DNA of 64,000 bases, taken from Carallia brachiata (Eukaryota > Streptophyta > Magnoliopsida > Malpighiales > Rhizophoraceae). The translations under genes and the position numbers were made by a program. Below are positions 35,844 through 49,100 of this stretch, piece by piece (within the stretch, counting starts at the first letter, position 1; each line of letters starts with the position of its first letter). The notes below the pieces were generated by a model. That model made no database searches, was not told the DNA's origin, and worked only from the letters and a program-made list of their open reading frames with translations. The stretch covers positions 28,449 to 92,448 of the forward strand of contig JADCRB010000060.1 in the NCBI GenBank assembly GCA_021464245.1. Reading direction: 5' to 3'.

Positions 35844-37680
35844 TATATAGTTGATAACAATGCATCAACTTGATGTCTCACTTTTTCATATTTCTTTATA
35901 TTTTTAGTTTCTTTTAAGACTGGCTGTTAGTTACTTCCGCAGGAAGTCAACCTAGCCTTCTATCTAAGACTAGGCAACTTCCTCAGTGGGCGAGATTTTG
36001 TCAAAAATTTTCATGATTGAAAACTTACAGTTGCTGCATTTTCTTCATAAAAGATGATGTATCATTTGGAGGGGGTTGAAAAGGTTATTACATTCAACCA
36101 AATTGTAGATTCCCGGGGACATGCCTTTCCTTTCTACTGCATACATTCTATAGAGCGGGTTGAAAGGTGAAACAAAATCAAAATCCACTTGAGCTAGTTT
36201 TGCAAGGCATTTTAGTCTTTGTCCGCCACTTTAGGCCTTTAATCTCATAGACTGGAACATCAAGTGGTGATTAAAAGAGTAAAGCGAGATTAAGCATAAG
36301 AAAACAAAATGATGATCAAAAAGGATTTTGGAGGTCACATCCTTTTATTCTTTGATAAGGATGGCTGATTTTATGACTTAGTGCATGTTTTTCCCGGCCT
36401 AGAAATAATTTAGTTTTAAAAAAAAAGTCCCCCATGGGATGACTCTAGCCCATGATTGGCTCTTGATCAAATCATACAAGGCACGCAATGGGAATTTTTC
36501 TTTCGTCAATTTAAACACGTACTTTAAAATTGGAATTATAGTTGCATATTGTTTTCATCAGTTTTTATGCAAATTTGCCCTTCATCGATATTTCAATGCA
36601 ACGTGGTTTCATACAAGTGAAATGCAGATTTTCTTCAAAACCAGATTGTAGTCCAACGTTACTCAGTCAATCCCGTCTTGGGGGTTTATGTCTTTGTGAG
36701 TGTAGTCCATTGTGGTTAATATTGGGAACTTTGTATGTGAAGTGAACTAGGTTAAGGGAAGATGATCTGAGGCTTTAAGGCATCCCCAGATGCCTAAGGA
36801 AATGTCTTGGTGAACCAGGTTAGGGTGTTGTATCGGGGTAAAAGGCTAACAAGCCAAAGCTGGGTCATTCTTAACCCATGTAATCATGCAGCCTAATTGA
36901 ATTTTTTTGTCAGAAATCATATGATTAGAAGCTTTTAGATTAATTGATGTCTCTATGAACATTTAGCTTCTTGTTTCCTTAAAAAAATTGTTTAATCGCC
37001 GTCAAATAGATAAAAGATAATATGATGACAATGAAACTTTATTTTGTTCTTAGATAGCTAATTATAAAATTTTTATTTTCAGAAACAATAAAAAAGAGGT
37101 AAGGTATAAACTAAGATAATCCTCATGAAAGTGAACCATCCCTTAAAGTCATCTAGCTAGTCTAGTTAGGTATTTTATTTCGTTTGCTATCCTAGGTATC
37201 AATCACATTATAAATAAATGAAAAACTCCCATTTTTAACAATTTATAAATTACAAATAATAATTTATATTATATTATTTATTATATTATAACCAGCGACT
37301 CGTGGCTTTACTCTAAATAAAAAGGACGGTCATAAGAGTTAGTGATCCCCTCCACCAAACCAAAGGATACCATGTTTATGCAGCGCAATCAGAAATTGAC
37401 GCGCGTCGTCCTTTCCTAGCCTTCTTCCACTGTTTGCAATTATTATTATTATTATTTTTTTGGGTGTTTGAAATTTGAAGTTTGAACATATCTCTGCCGT
37501 TTGGTTAATGTTACCTAATACCAGATTCCGTATCTTAGTTATGTACGCTAAAACGCCTAGTTGTCAATGCTTTATGCCGATTGAAATGTGACACGTTGCC
37601 CGAACAAAATAATTTATTTTTTTTTATTAAGGATCAATAATATTTTGGGGTCGTGTGACTGTGGAATTTCTTGTCTTCAA
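35252..37680. other. AT-rich spacer with (TA)n
   Basis: Contains a (TA)n tract at 35804-35840. 36420-36900 is less AT-rich but has no recognisable coding sequence. Confidence 0.5.
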
Positions 37681-38061
37681 CATGCGTTTGGATATCAAAG
37701 TAAGCAACCAGAAAAGAGGGAGAGAGAAAAATTGAAAGTGAAACAAATTTTTATGTTCCGAAAAAACTAATGGAAGAGTGAAAAATTAAAAATTTTTTAT
37801 TTAAAAAATATAAAATGAGTAAAATAAAAATAATAGGTATAAAAATATTAATTTTATTCTTGTAGCAAAAATTTTATATTTATACAATAGAAATAACAGA
37901 GTAATTTAATAAGAGTAATAAAATAATTAATAATTTCTAGAAGAATAAATTTGGTGGGTAAGTAAAAAAAAATTTCTCTCTATCACTTTCCCAAACACAA
38001 TTTTTAATTATTTTTTCTCTATTTTTTTCTTCCTCTCTATTTTTTTCTTCTAAACACATTG
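37681..38061. mobile_element. Probable MITE related to family A (381 bp)
   Basis: The left end CATGCGTTTGGATATC and the reverse complement of the right end CAATGTGTTTAGAAGAAA match imperfectly and resemble the family A ends. GA-rich left and TTTCTC-rich right interiors are also shared. The target duplication is not clear. Confidence 0.5.
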
Positions 38062-39860
38062 TTAGAGGGAGAGACAAATTGATTATGATTGATCTTGCGC
38101 CGACACAAAACAGGTCCTTATACCAAATTCAGCAGTTGTTCAGTCCCATTCGTGACACTTTAAATAGCAAACCGTAAATTTATAATTTAAATGATATTAA
38201 TAATATATTAATAAATAAGAGATTAAAAATTTAAACCACTAATCTTTTAAATTATTTTTTCTTTCTTAATTAGTTGATTTAAATCTAAGAAAAATTAAAA
38301 AAATAAAAAAAGCATGATGTCCGCTTGGATTTTTTTTTTTTCCCCCTCTTTGGAAGTTCCTACAATTTCGAGACTGAAACGGCTCAAATCAATCCCGATC
38401 AGGTTCGTCAATTAGAACTTCTAATTTAAAAATCACCTTAAATCAGGTTCCCAATCATGCCAGATAAAATTCAGTGCAAAATTTGTGATGGAGTTATGCT
38501 TTGTCCAGGAAATTGGTGTGCTAGTCAATCATCTAGCTTCATCTAATTTCTTTACGGCAAATGTTATTTACACTCTAATAAAGTCCCATACACACAAAAA
38601 CAAGCATTGGTGGACCTCATTTTCACTTTGCTACCTGCCTGTATGGCTATGGGGTTTTTTTGGACTCTTTCTTAACCTTTTTGTTTGAGAGAAAGTATAT
38701 TTTTTTAACAAAAAGAATATATTATAGTTATATTGGTTATCACATATGAGTCAAGTTTAAAATAACTTTTTATTTTTTTTTTATCGAAAATAACTTCTCA
38801 TTTACAAATCTCATTTAACCATTCTAATATAAGCAGAACCATTATTTGATGGCTAATAAGTTTGAATAGACTTCTCACACACTTCATTACAGTGTTAATG
38901 AGTTTAAAATTTAACATTCTACTATCAGTATAAATTCCATTTAATAGGGGGCAGTGGTAGTGTGAGAATCTAAACTTAGGTTAATAAGAAGAAATACACT
39001 GAATTATTATCAGACTACCACTTTGCATAATAAAAAACTTTATTAGACTTCGATTTGTGGGCTCCTTGTATTACTTTACTCGAATATGCATGCTATCGTA
39101 ATTTGGATTGAAAACTGAAACCAAATCATGTGGTGGTCTCCGTTTCCAAATAAATAAATGCGCAAATTTTCTGGGGTTGATATGTGGAAATTTTCCTTAA
39201 CCAAAGATTCGATTATTCGAACGTAGAATCTCTAAAATAATTGTCAGCCATAAAATGTTCCCTTAAAAACTTGTGTTTAGGTAATATTCCAGCAGTTGAA
39301 ACTTTAGATTTAATGGTTTCTGCTGACCGCGAATTGAGTACCAATTCAAAGGAATTATGTAATGGATTGTACGAGACTTCTACGTAATTTTTGTTGTGAA
39401 AACTAAAGTGATCCATTATAGCCCTACTCTGTGTTGTTCAGCTTTTAATTAAGGTCTCCTAATCATGAGCCGCATATCTGTGTGCTATGATTTCATAAGA
39501 TTATGCAAGTAATCCAAGTAGGACATTCAACCACAAGAAAAATTACATTTGTGGATTCAGAAAACAAAAGAAACAAAAATCAGATTCAGATTGTACAAGA
39601 AAGTCAAGGGATTACAAAATTCTTTGATGATGCCACGTGTTGAGATTTGAGTTCATTCTCCATTTCTTTTAGCCTGCTGATAAAGGCAACAGTTTCAAGA
39701 ACAGTCGTGGTTGACAATACGGACTCCTCAATTGTTTCCAGCGGTAGACTTCATGGTTAAGAGATTAATTTTGATGATTAAGGGGTGCAGCTGGACCCAC
39801 AATTCCCACACTTTGTAGCCATATGGTCCATCGACCGATTGTTGCTTGGGAGCGAAGAGG
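38062..39860. other. AT-rich spacer
   Basis: No gene, RNA or element boundary recognised; short frames only. Confidence 0.5.
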
Positions 39861-40493
39861 GCAGTGGCGAAGCCACATTAATACTTGTGGGGGCAATTGC
39901 CCCCACTCGAATGAGAGGTTTATATATAATATAAGTAGAGTTGTTAACTTTGCTCTTATTCAAATTTTTTGTTTGCAGCCACCCAAAATTTTATATTGCT
40001 ATGTCAAAAAAAAAAAAATGTTAGATTGCTGGACAGAAATATTTTAGAATCTTCAATCACTATGACTTATTAAAATTGTCATCAATTTTTTGCTTAATAT
40101 TTTAAATGAGTTAGTTATTTATATCTATTACATTTGAAAGATATATATAACTTTCATTATAGCTAAATATAATTTAAGTCATACAATATATATTTACATT
40201 TATTTCCATATTTTAGTTTCAAATGAATAAGCTGTTGATATCTATCTTATTTCGAATTAAAATAAATATATTGAATGATCTTTTAGTGATAGAATTTAAT
40301 GCACATATAACAATTTTAAAAAGTATAAAAATGAAACACATAATTATAGTTTAATATTTTCACAATTATGCTACTAAAAATTAAATAAAAAAATGCAGAT
40401 AAATTTAATATTATATTATTTTATGTTAATTAAAAAAATTATTTTGCACTTAAATTTGCCCGCACAGACTCTAAATCCTGGTTTTGCCGCTAG
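39861..40493. mobile_element. Probable non-autonomous hAT-like element (about 630 bp)
   Basis: The left end CAGTGGCGAAGCCACATTA and the reverse complement of the right end CTAGCGGCAAAACCAGGATT form an imperfect inverted repeat of the CAGTGGCGGAGCCA type common in plant hAT elements. The interior is AT-rich without ORFs. Candidate 8-bp flanks (GAAGAGGG, AAAAGGGG) match only in part. Confidence 0.5.
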
Positions 40494-42540
40494 AAAAGGG
40501 GTTAGATTTTAAATTCCCTTTGATTTGGAATTTTGTTTTTTGCCAACCACACACCGAAGTGGTTAAATTTGAAAGCGCAATGAGGAAAATAAAACATGCA
40601 GTCATGCATAATTAATTTGCAAACATGAGTAATCGATTCCTATTTATGATCACCTAGGCTGCACTATCACACTTTTGATGATTTTATATTTGGTGAGATT
40701 TTTTAAGTAAGATCAAAATTATATATGTTTTAAAAAACTTAAAATTTAAAAAATAAAAATAGATAAATTGTTAGATGAACTACGTAATAATTTTATTGTT
40801 ATTTAAAATTAAGTTATATAATAAAATATTTCTTTTAATTCGCTAAAATTCATTGTTAGTTTTTTGGTCTACAGGTTCTATTTAGTGGGGTGGTTAAGTA
40901 TTTAGCGGATAAGCTTCCCTCAGCGATGGTAACATAACAAGAAAAAAAAAACCATTTAATTCAATGGGCAGATAATAAAAGTGTTAGCCGTTTCATTTTA
41001 TTTAAACATAATAAAGCCTTGATTTACAAAACTCTTGCTTTAGTATCAGATTTACAAAACTATTGCTTTGAGATACTAATTCAAAAAAAGGGGCTATACA
41101 TACTAATTTAATACATACGGTGAGATATTTATTAAGAAATTGGAGCTCCAATAGACGGCAGAGATGGTCCCCAATGCATATCGCAAGGAAAAAAATATGA
41201 TTATGACCCCTTACTAAAGTCTAAAACCATCTAAAATGGCAGCCCGTCCTGATGACTCGTGAGACATCAGTGGGGCATGTGCTTCCAAAACCCTTTCTTG
41301 TAAGCGTCCGTCTTTGAGTGAAAGATATACTAATGATAATAATCTTCTCCTAACTCATGCTCTAATAAGGGCTAAATTCAATTAATGTGAAAGCAATAAG
41401 AAAAGAAGGAAAGAAAAAGGCAAACGCAAGGAGTTGGTGGCATTTCACTCATAAGGGAGGGGCACTACGTATGCTACCGTGGCCTAGTAATCTGTCCAAA
41501 ATTCTGCACATTAAATTAAAAGTGGCTTTGATGGATGAGGATGTGGATGTGGATGGGACCATACTTAATGCATCATTAGCCATTAAGCGAAGATTAAGCC
41601 AAACGATTAAGTGGGATAAGAATGTAAGATAGCCAGAGAGTTAGACAAATTGCTCTTATTTAGTGGCAAGAGTAGGGCCAGCAGGCAGGCTGCCCTCATC
41701 ACCATTTTAGTCCACTTTGACGTGGCTCAACTCAGGTGGGGAAGTTGAAAAATAATAATAGTAAAATAAAATTTTAAAAAAAAAACCAAGGATTTCTTTG
41801 CCCTTTTTCCCATAATTTGGAGACAAAAATTTAAAAAAAAAAAGACAGAGAGAGAGAGATTAGACAAAAATTAATTAAAGTCCATAACAAAAATAAATAT
41901 AAAAAAAAAAAAAACACACACACAATTGGGTTGGCAACACTTGGCTTGCTTTATCAATAGACAATAGAATTTGGCCTTTGCCCAATGGGATGAAAGGAAA
42001 GAGGAAGTTGTAATGTTTGTAATTGTAAGGGAATAGAAACGTGCCAAAGGCAAAGGTAAATGTGGTCCAAGAAAGGCGTTAAAATCCCATATTCCACGCC
42101 AGGATACATAGATAATGACTTGTACAGGGGCCCCTTTGAAAGCTACTAATTACTAATTAGCAAGTAAAGCAAAGCAAAGCAAAGCAAATCAAGGCAAATC
42201 AATGCAAAAGGGTGCCCTTTGAAAAGATATTCAACGTCCCAAAAAAAAAATGGAAAGCAATCTTTGGCTTAGCTAAAAAAGATACCCCCCATTAATCCCC
42301 ATTAATTCACATTAGTTACACTCCCAGTCTTAATATGGGATTATTAAAAGATTTTATGGGGCAGTCAATACCTATGCCATAAAGCCAGTAAAAAATAGAA
42401 ATCCCAACTCACTCAAAAAAAAAAAAAACCACCAAGCCCACAAAACCCAAAAAATCCAAAAAACAAAAGCCTCTTTCTCTCTCTTATTTTCTGCCCACAG
42501 CCACAAATCAATTGCACAAATCCCTCTCTCTCCTCTCTCT
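40494..42540. other. Spacer and distal promoter of the trihelix gene
   Basis: AT-rich until about 41200. There is a CAAAG/CAAAT pentamer array at 42168-42205 and pyrimidine tracts from 42470. No gene identified. Confidence 0.5.
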
Positions 42541-42721
42541 CTTTCTTGCTCAAGCCTTTCAATTCAATTGAATTCAAGGGAAGGGGAAGAATAAGAGGAA
42601 CGGCGTAACGGACAGTCCCTAAGAACGCCGTTACTTCCCCTCCCCGTTAAAGTCACGTGCCCCCAAACCAAAACAAGATTAGGAGGCCCGTCTGTTCCGT
42701 CCGCTTAAGTTAACTATTATT
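42541..42721 (+). promoter_or_regulatory. 5' leader/proximal promoter of the trihelix gene
   Basis: A CT-repeat tract (about 42470-42545) precedes a G-box CACGTG near 42654-42659, within 70 bp of the start codon. The tract probably belongs to the leader. The transcription start is not defined. Confidence 0.4.
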
Positions 42722-45107
42722 ATGGCTTTAGAGCATGATCAGCTGCAGCAATTGAGCTTAACCCCGAATCCTGTTGACGGCCAGCCACTAACGGCGCCGA
42801 CTCCCGGCCGACCACCGTCGAGGGCGGCGATGACGCCGGCAAAACCCCGCGTCTCCCTCGCTGGACGAGGCAGGAGATTCTCGTCCTCATACAAGGGAAG
42901 AGAGTCGCCGAGAACAGAGTCCGGAGAGGCCGGGCCGCGGGCATGGGTTTGGGCACGGGTCAGCTCGAACCGAAGTGGGCGACGTCTCTTCGTACTGCAA
43001 GAGGCACGGCGTGAACCGGGGACCGGTCCAGTGCCGGAAGAGGTGGAGCAATTTAGCCGGTGACTACAAGAAGATAAAAGAATGGGAGTCTCAGATACGG
43101 GAGGAAACGGAGTCGTTTTGGGTCATGCGGAACGACTTGAGGAGGGAGAGAAAGTTGCCGGGGTTTTTCGACAGGGAGGTTTACGATATTTTGGATGGCC
43201 CAGCCGGGGGCGTCTCGGCTATATCGCCGTTTGCTTTGGCTCTTGCTCCAGCGACTGAAGTGGCGGAGGATGCGGAGGCTGTCTTCGACAGCGGGAGAAG
43301 CGCCGCCGCTGAGGATGGCTTGTTCTCGGACTTTGAGCAGGAGGAGCCGAATGGGAGCCCGGAAAAGGAGGCGCCGGCTAAGGACGTGCCGCCGATAAAG
43401 GCGACGGCGGCGGTATCAGAAGCTGGTCCCGTACCAATTTCAGGTGATTATTTGTTGAAGATGGGTTTTGGTTGGATATAGTCGTATTATTATCACTGAC
43501 TTGTGAAAAACCAGTATGGTGGATGATCATTTGTATTGTTGTTGTTGTTTGCTTTAGACATGGAAAATACAACAGCTAGTAATATTTTGAACGAGGAAAC
43601 TGTTGGGGTTACTTATAAAAAGAATAACAGTATATGACTTCACATACGTCGGGATTTGCTATATGATCTCATCTTTAACAGCATTAATTTTTATTTTATA
43701 AATTCAATCATTCAACAGGTTATATATATATATAATTTTATTGTTACTTTGAAGTTACTTGGAAAGTCATTAATTTTTTTTTATTTTCCTAACAAGAATA
43801 GGTACTTGGCTGAAATTTCTGTTTTTTTTTTCTTCCTCTGTTTTGATGCACAGAGAAGCAGTGCCATTACCAGCCAGCTTTAAGATCGTCTCAAGTTCAA
43901 GGTAACGGTGTTGTGTTGCAGCTTAATTGGTTTAGTTTAAATAAATCCTTTTGTTGGTATGTGTATTGGCTGCACATTCTTGACAAATCGACACGTTCCC
44001 ATTTGTGTTGTGGGGAGTGGGACAAGTACATGGCCTGGCACTTCGATTCCATTCCATGCATCTCTCCACTTGTGACTAAATGTAATGATAAACGAATTAG
44101 ACAGATATAGTAGTATCTATGCATGAACAATAATGAGAAGGAAAAAAAAAAACTTTCACAGAAGAGTTGTTTAAAATAACAACGAAGTAATATATAAACT
44201 TATAGATAATTAAAGTTATAAAAAAATTATAAATTATTAAATAAAATTGTATTATTATTTGTTATTATTTAAGTATTAATATGATAGTTTAGTCTTGCTC
44301 TAATAATAATGACAATAAAAATAATCATCGTAGTCATCACCATCATGCTAGCTATTAATATTTTTGATCCTGTGCTAGCTATTAATTTGCTTGCAGCTTG
44401 TTACTCATGTTCTTCACTTTGGGTTGACATCCTCTGCTTAATGGGCCTGCCTTTCCCCACTGGGTTTCTGCTTCGGATTTTGTGAATGAATGGACCTATC
44501 TTCTTTCCTAGCAGCATTTCTTTTTCTACCCCAAAAGTTCTGCCCGAGAGCTAAATGTGCAGTGGATCATAAGTTGATCCCAACTCCATTTCTGTCATTG
44601 TCGACAAGAATTCCACAATTCTATCTCTGATCCTAGGAAACTTTGCTCTGATAGTTGAGCTATGGGTTCTTCTTTTCAAGCTTGCATATTTTTCCAAGGT
44701 CAATGCTTGACTTTGTGCATTGTGCAATAATAACGGGTGAATGTCATGCTTTTATTAAAGATTTCTATTATATTGTAGTTACGTAACTATCTTTTAAACA
44801 TATTAGCGTCCACTGCAGGCACAACAAATGAGAAGCAACCACCTTCAAACCCTGAGATGGGTTCTCCTACACATGAGGGTCGGAAGCGGAAACGATTTGC
44901 AACAGACGGGAATGAGGATGCAATCAGTCTACAGAACCAATGATTGATGTCTTGGAGAGGAATGGAAGATGCTGACCACACTCAACTCGAAGTTCAAAAC
45001 ACCCATTTTCAGTTGGACCGGGAGCAGCGAAAGAGCCATGCAGATGGTTTGCTTACTGTGCTCAACAAACTTGCCGATGCTCTGGGAAAATAGCTGATAA
45101 ATTATAG
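42722..45107 (+). pseudogene. ASR3-like trihelix transcription factor with several single-base frame breaks
   Basis: Three exons: 42722-43443, 43854-43901 and 44819-45107. The start frame reads MALEHDQLQQLSLTPNPVDG. The trihelix domain then continues in the next frame (RLPRWTRQEILVLIQGKRVA) and, after 42979-42983, in the third (VSSYCKRHGVNRGPVQCRKR, WSNLAGDYKKIKEWE). Exons 2 and 3 join in phase to a nuclear-signal-like GRKRKR. The last exon then shifts at about 44940, 44968, 44978 and 45090, where the conserved C-terminal helix (FQLDREQRKSHADGLLTVL, NKLADALGK) is otherwise well kept. Arabidopsis ASR3 is a nuclear repressor of immune genes and a MAPK target. Every break fits loss of one base and there are no stop substitutions. 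It may therefore be a functional gene with consensus errors rather than a true pseudogene. Confidence 0.8.
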
Positions 45108-46088
45108 CTAGCTAGCAATAAGAAGGCTGTAATAATCGACGAGCTTCCCTAGCTCCTCAGATGATTGTTGAGGTGAAGGTATTGCTGAATTATTTACCCC
45201 ATTCAATATGGATGCAGCAATTTTTCTTTTGACGCGCTCTTCTTTGGATTTCCTTCTCTTACATTTGTCACCTTTTGGTCTTAGTACCATTATAGTCCAT
45301 ATGAATACAATAAGTTCAAAGATGGTAGTGTTATACATACCACATTCCTCCTCTTTTTTGTAATTTTTAAGGGTCATCGTGTGACTCAAGCTGCTCTTGG
45401 GAATCCTGCAGAATACGAGATCCTACATGTACTGCATCATCCCTGATTGTATTGATGAGCAATCACATATAGCAGATTTTTTTTATGCCTGTGTTGTGAA
45501 TTTGATGCAATCCTGAGATTCCTGACACAGATGCCGACATGGCAAATGTCCTGTTAAAAATCATTGGGCCGAAAAGCTTATGCCTGAAAGAAAATTTGAG
45601 AAAGATATGTTGCTTAAATTAATTGGGTTATATCTTCTGACCGTCAAAACATATAATGGCGTATCTTAACAGCAAGATACCACCCAACTTACACGATAAA
45701 CAGGGCAGGATACCAAAGATAGAGAGTAAAATTAACCCCCAACAAGGACATAGATTCTCAAATATAAACTTAGCATAAAAAGGGCGCATTAGAAGCCCTA
45801 GAAAATCATCAAAAGTTAACTTATATCATAACATGAAATGTCAAACAATATGCATATACTTGCAATGGTTGAAATTTACAAAAGGCCCAAAAAAGAGAGA
45901 ACAGAAACCAGATGACGATTCTTGTGTTCTACATTCCAACCTTTGATCAACATCAAACCTTCATAACAAGAGAAGCAGGCTGGCAGGAATGTGCTAATAG
46001 CAAAATTCAACCACACTGAGACATTACCGAGAAACAGAATGCACCGAAACTTAAGGCGTGGGCAAGATTGCAGAAACTTCTCAAAACA
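45108..46088. other. Convergent 3' flanks of trihelix and TSSC4 genes
   Basis: Probably both 3' UTRs. A 93-codon frame on the minus strand (45389-45108) has no recognisable domain and lies in the trihelix 3' flank. Confidence 0.5.
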
Positions 46089-47866
46089 TCAGGCGTCAAA
46101 ATCAACTGAGCTTACTTTTGTCCGATACCTGCGACCAGGCTTTGGAAAATGAGGACCTTTTTGAACCACATTGGGTTCTGTTTTGTCTGCCTCAACTTTA
46201 TCAACTTCAGACTCTTGGGATTCCATAGCTGCAATGCCAAGCAGAAAGCCTCTCTGGTGCAAAGTTTGATCAACATCATGATCCTTCTCTTGCTTATACT
46301 CACTGCTCTGGTTTATGACTTCAGTTTCACCTGCTTTTTTCTTTGGAGTAAAAATCACCGATTTTGGAAGAACTGCTGAAGTATCCTCCAGCTCTGATGC
46401 TGATTCTGAGCATTGAGAGGTATTCATCAACTTAAGAAAGTCCATGGACGCTTGGGCATTGGATTTATCATCAACTTCACAGGCCAAGTCAAAACTGTAA
46501 CGGGTATACTTGGAAGGATTTCGTATATAATCAGGCAAACTGGAAGCATTCTGGCCTAACATATGTTCATTAACTGAAGTTGTACCCAAAGAAATGCCCT
46601 GAATTTTTTCTGACGTTTCCTCCTTGTGGGCAGCTTGACAACTAGGATCAAACCTGACCCGCTTACATGACTTCATATCAGAACTATTGTCTTTCCTTTT
46701 TAATATAGATCTCAATGGAATGAGTTCATCAGCTGCTCTTACATGTAGCTGGTTGACATCTGCATCACCATCGTGAACAGAATTCAGGTTTCGAGCTTGA
46801 GCTTCATCTTCTTGCAGCCTAATTTTTGCTGCCAGGTAATTTGCACGTCGGTCTCTGATACCACACAGTATGTTGGAAGGCCCATCATGTAACTTGAAGT
46901 AGGAATCTTGATCACTAGCATGCCTCATATAGAGGCGCTCACCAGCATTTCTCTACCCAATGCGACCTTATCATATTCATCTTCCTCTTCCTGCAGTATA
47001 ATCAAATTCAATGTCAGAAAATTCACAGATCAAGTGTTAACACGGCTTCATTTTCATCCAAACAAAATCTCATCTCACCATATACAAGAGCATAACTAGG
47101 TAAGATTACAGCAAGCTTGAGACTAGAATATCAAGCCACACATACAGAACCTAATGTTAAGGTTTCTAGATAGCCCAAGTAAAAAGCTGCATTGTTAACA
47201 GGCAAAATCAACTTCTTGGCAAAGAAGAACACTTTTTACGTTCCTTTGGTAATACATGCCATTCCAAATGGCAATCGTAATTACTATTCGGAGTAAACAC
47301 AGTCAACAAGCATAAAGAAACAGTACATAAATGGATAATCGAAAATCCCGAAAAACAAAAATTAACAAAGAACTGGAGGCCGAAACAAACAAGAAAAAAC
47401 AAAAAAGAAAATTTATTAGTTCAGCTACCTCGTTATCGAGAGTGCAGTCCAAGCCAATGGAGGATCTGATTTCCCATTCATCTAGGGCATCATCGCCGCG
47501 TCCTCCTCCGCGAGAGCGACCGGATTCGTCGACATCAGCAGTATCTTCGCCATCAAGGTCGTCAAGATCGTCTTCGAATTTCCGGCGGGAATTCCTCCGG
47601 CGAGGCTTTTCCAAGTCGTCAAACGACGAAGCACAAGGAATTTGATCCCTGTCGAAGGCACCTTTGGTTTCCCTTCTCCACGCCCGCCTCTCGACTTTTT
47701 CGTCGGAAAGCGACCAAAGAGCAGATTGCGTCGACGAAGGCTGACCTGAAGAACAGGAGAAGGAAGAAGAAGAAGAAGAAGAAGAGTTGAGCGATCCAAA
47801 AATCTTCTCAACGCGTGCTCTGAAAGTGTCGTCCATGGCGGCGGCCTCCGACGATGTCAATGCCAT
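46089..47866 (-). CDS. TSSC4-family U5 snRNP assembly factor, one frame break
   Basis: Exon 1 is 47866-47429 (146 codons) and exon 2 is 46990-46089, with donor GAG/GTAGCT and acceptor CTGCAG/GAAGAG. The N-terminus TFRARVEKIFGSLN, a serine run and an acidic linker precede LPDYIRNPSKYTRYSFDLAC, the hallmark TSSC4 motif. It is followed by SNAQASMDFLKLM and VIFTPKKK, matching the order of animal TSSC4. TSSC4 is a nuclear chaperone that binds PRPF8 and SNRNP200-type proteins during U5 and tri-snRNP assembly. As written, exon 2 hits a TGA after 21 codons. One more A at the A-run near 46948-46950 would leave the whole 446-residue frame open, so this is either a 1-nt deletion or a consensus error. 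Confidence 0.8.
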
Positions 47867-48169
47867 TCACCGATTGCTAAAGGCAAAGATGCAATGCAAG
47901 CAGGATGAAGGAAATCGTCAAACAAGGTTCATTAATGATTGGTGCGCTGGTGGCTGGTTGCTGGCGGTGGTGCTCTAAAAAGGAGGCGATAGCCGAGCAA
48001 GGGCACCGCCTTCGCCTCTGCTATCTTTGGGTTTGCAGAAATTTAAATTCGGTCCACAATCGGCCATTCGGCTAATTCAGGCCCAAATTTTGAGCCCTAC
48101 TCTGTGTTGGCTCATTTTCCTCGGAAACCTTTTTCTTTGCCTAAACTAGAAATAGTTGTGGATTGAGTA
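47867..48169. promoter_or_regulatory. Promoter region of the TSSC4-like gene
   Basis: Moderately GC-rich sequence upstream of the start codon. No clear TATA box. Boundaries are arbitrary. Confidence 0.4.
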
Positions 48170-48290
48170 TAATTCCACTAATTTAAAACAGTATTAAATA
48201 TAGGGTTTGAGATTCAAACTCAAATTTTATTTATATAATTTTCTCTCTCTTACCATTGCTTTAGAAGCTCAAATTGACCCAAAAAATTAA
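48170..48290 (-). mobile_element. Possible SINE fragment
   Basis: On the minus strand, a box-A-like AAGCAATGGTAAGAGAG precedes a box-B-like GAGTTTGAATCTCAAAC, as in tRNA-derived plant SINEs. No target duplication seen. Confidence 0.35.
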
Positions 48291-48609
48291 AAAAAAAGTT
48301 AAAAATAAAAATAGTTCAGGCAATTTACAAAATGCCACCTCTACTATATTAAAAGGAGACAAAAAAAAAAAAAAAGGATTGGGTTGGAGTCTACACCCTG
48401 CAAATTCCCCTTCAATTTGGGTGGTTACATTCTCGGGAAAAAAAAAAAAAAATTTTCAACTTCAGCCAATAGTTTAATGATAACTCCATCTTGTGCATAT
48501 ATCTTATATGTTATGCTATAAAGTGTACATATTATACTACAGAGTATACATATTGTAGAAAGAATTATTATTAACTGTGTGATCTGTTAATACAATTGTT
48601 GAACTCTTA

Positions 48610-49097
48610 CATTGTGTTTGGAAGGGGGGAAAAGAGGAGGAAGAAGAGAAAAGTTAGATGATTAAGATAAATTGTTATATTTGAGAAATATTTTAAAAGT
48701 AGAAGAGTGAAAAGTTTTCAATTCTCCTAATTTTTCCTACTCTACCAAAACTAATTCTTCCAAAAATAAAAGGAAAGTCGTTGGTTCCCTTATTAAATTT
48801 ATTAAATTACTCAATTACCCTTCACATAATTTAAAAATTACAATTTTACTTAAATAAAATATTTAAATAAAATTTATTATGAAAAGATAAAAATTATTAT
48901 TCTAATACATTTTTGTATTGCTCCTTCCTACTTTCCACAATTTCTCAAATAAAAGACTTTATAATTTTTTTTCCATCTCATCACCTATTCCCAAATACAA
49001 GAGATAATAGAAAACATTCATCTATTATAATGATCATCTCCTTCACTTTCTTCTCCCTCACTTTTTTCTCATTTAAAAATTTTATCCAAATATAATA
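48610..49097. mobile_element. MITE family A, copy 2 (488 bp)
   Basis: Begins CATTGTGTTTGGAAGG and ends CCAAATATAATA, with TTA flanks on both sides (48607-48609, 49098-49100). Collinear with 21410-21878. Confidence 0.8.
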
Positions 49098-49100
49098 TTA

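Noticed and set aside
45108..45389. 93-codon open frame on the minus strand
   Set aside because: It lies in the 3' flank of the trihelix gene, overlaps its last exon's end, and shows no domain or gene-like context.
47331..47645. 104-codon open frame opposite TSSC4 exon 1
   Set aside because: It is the antisense shadow of the biased TSSC4 N-terminus.
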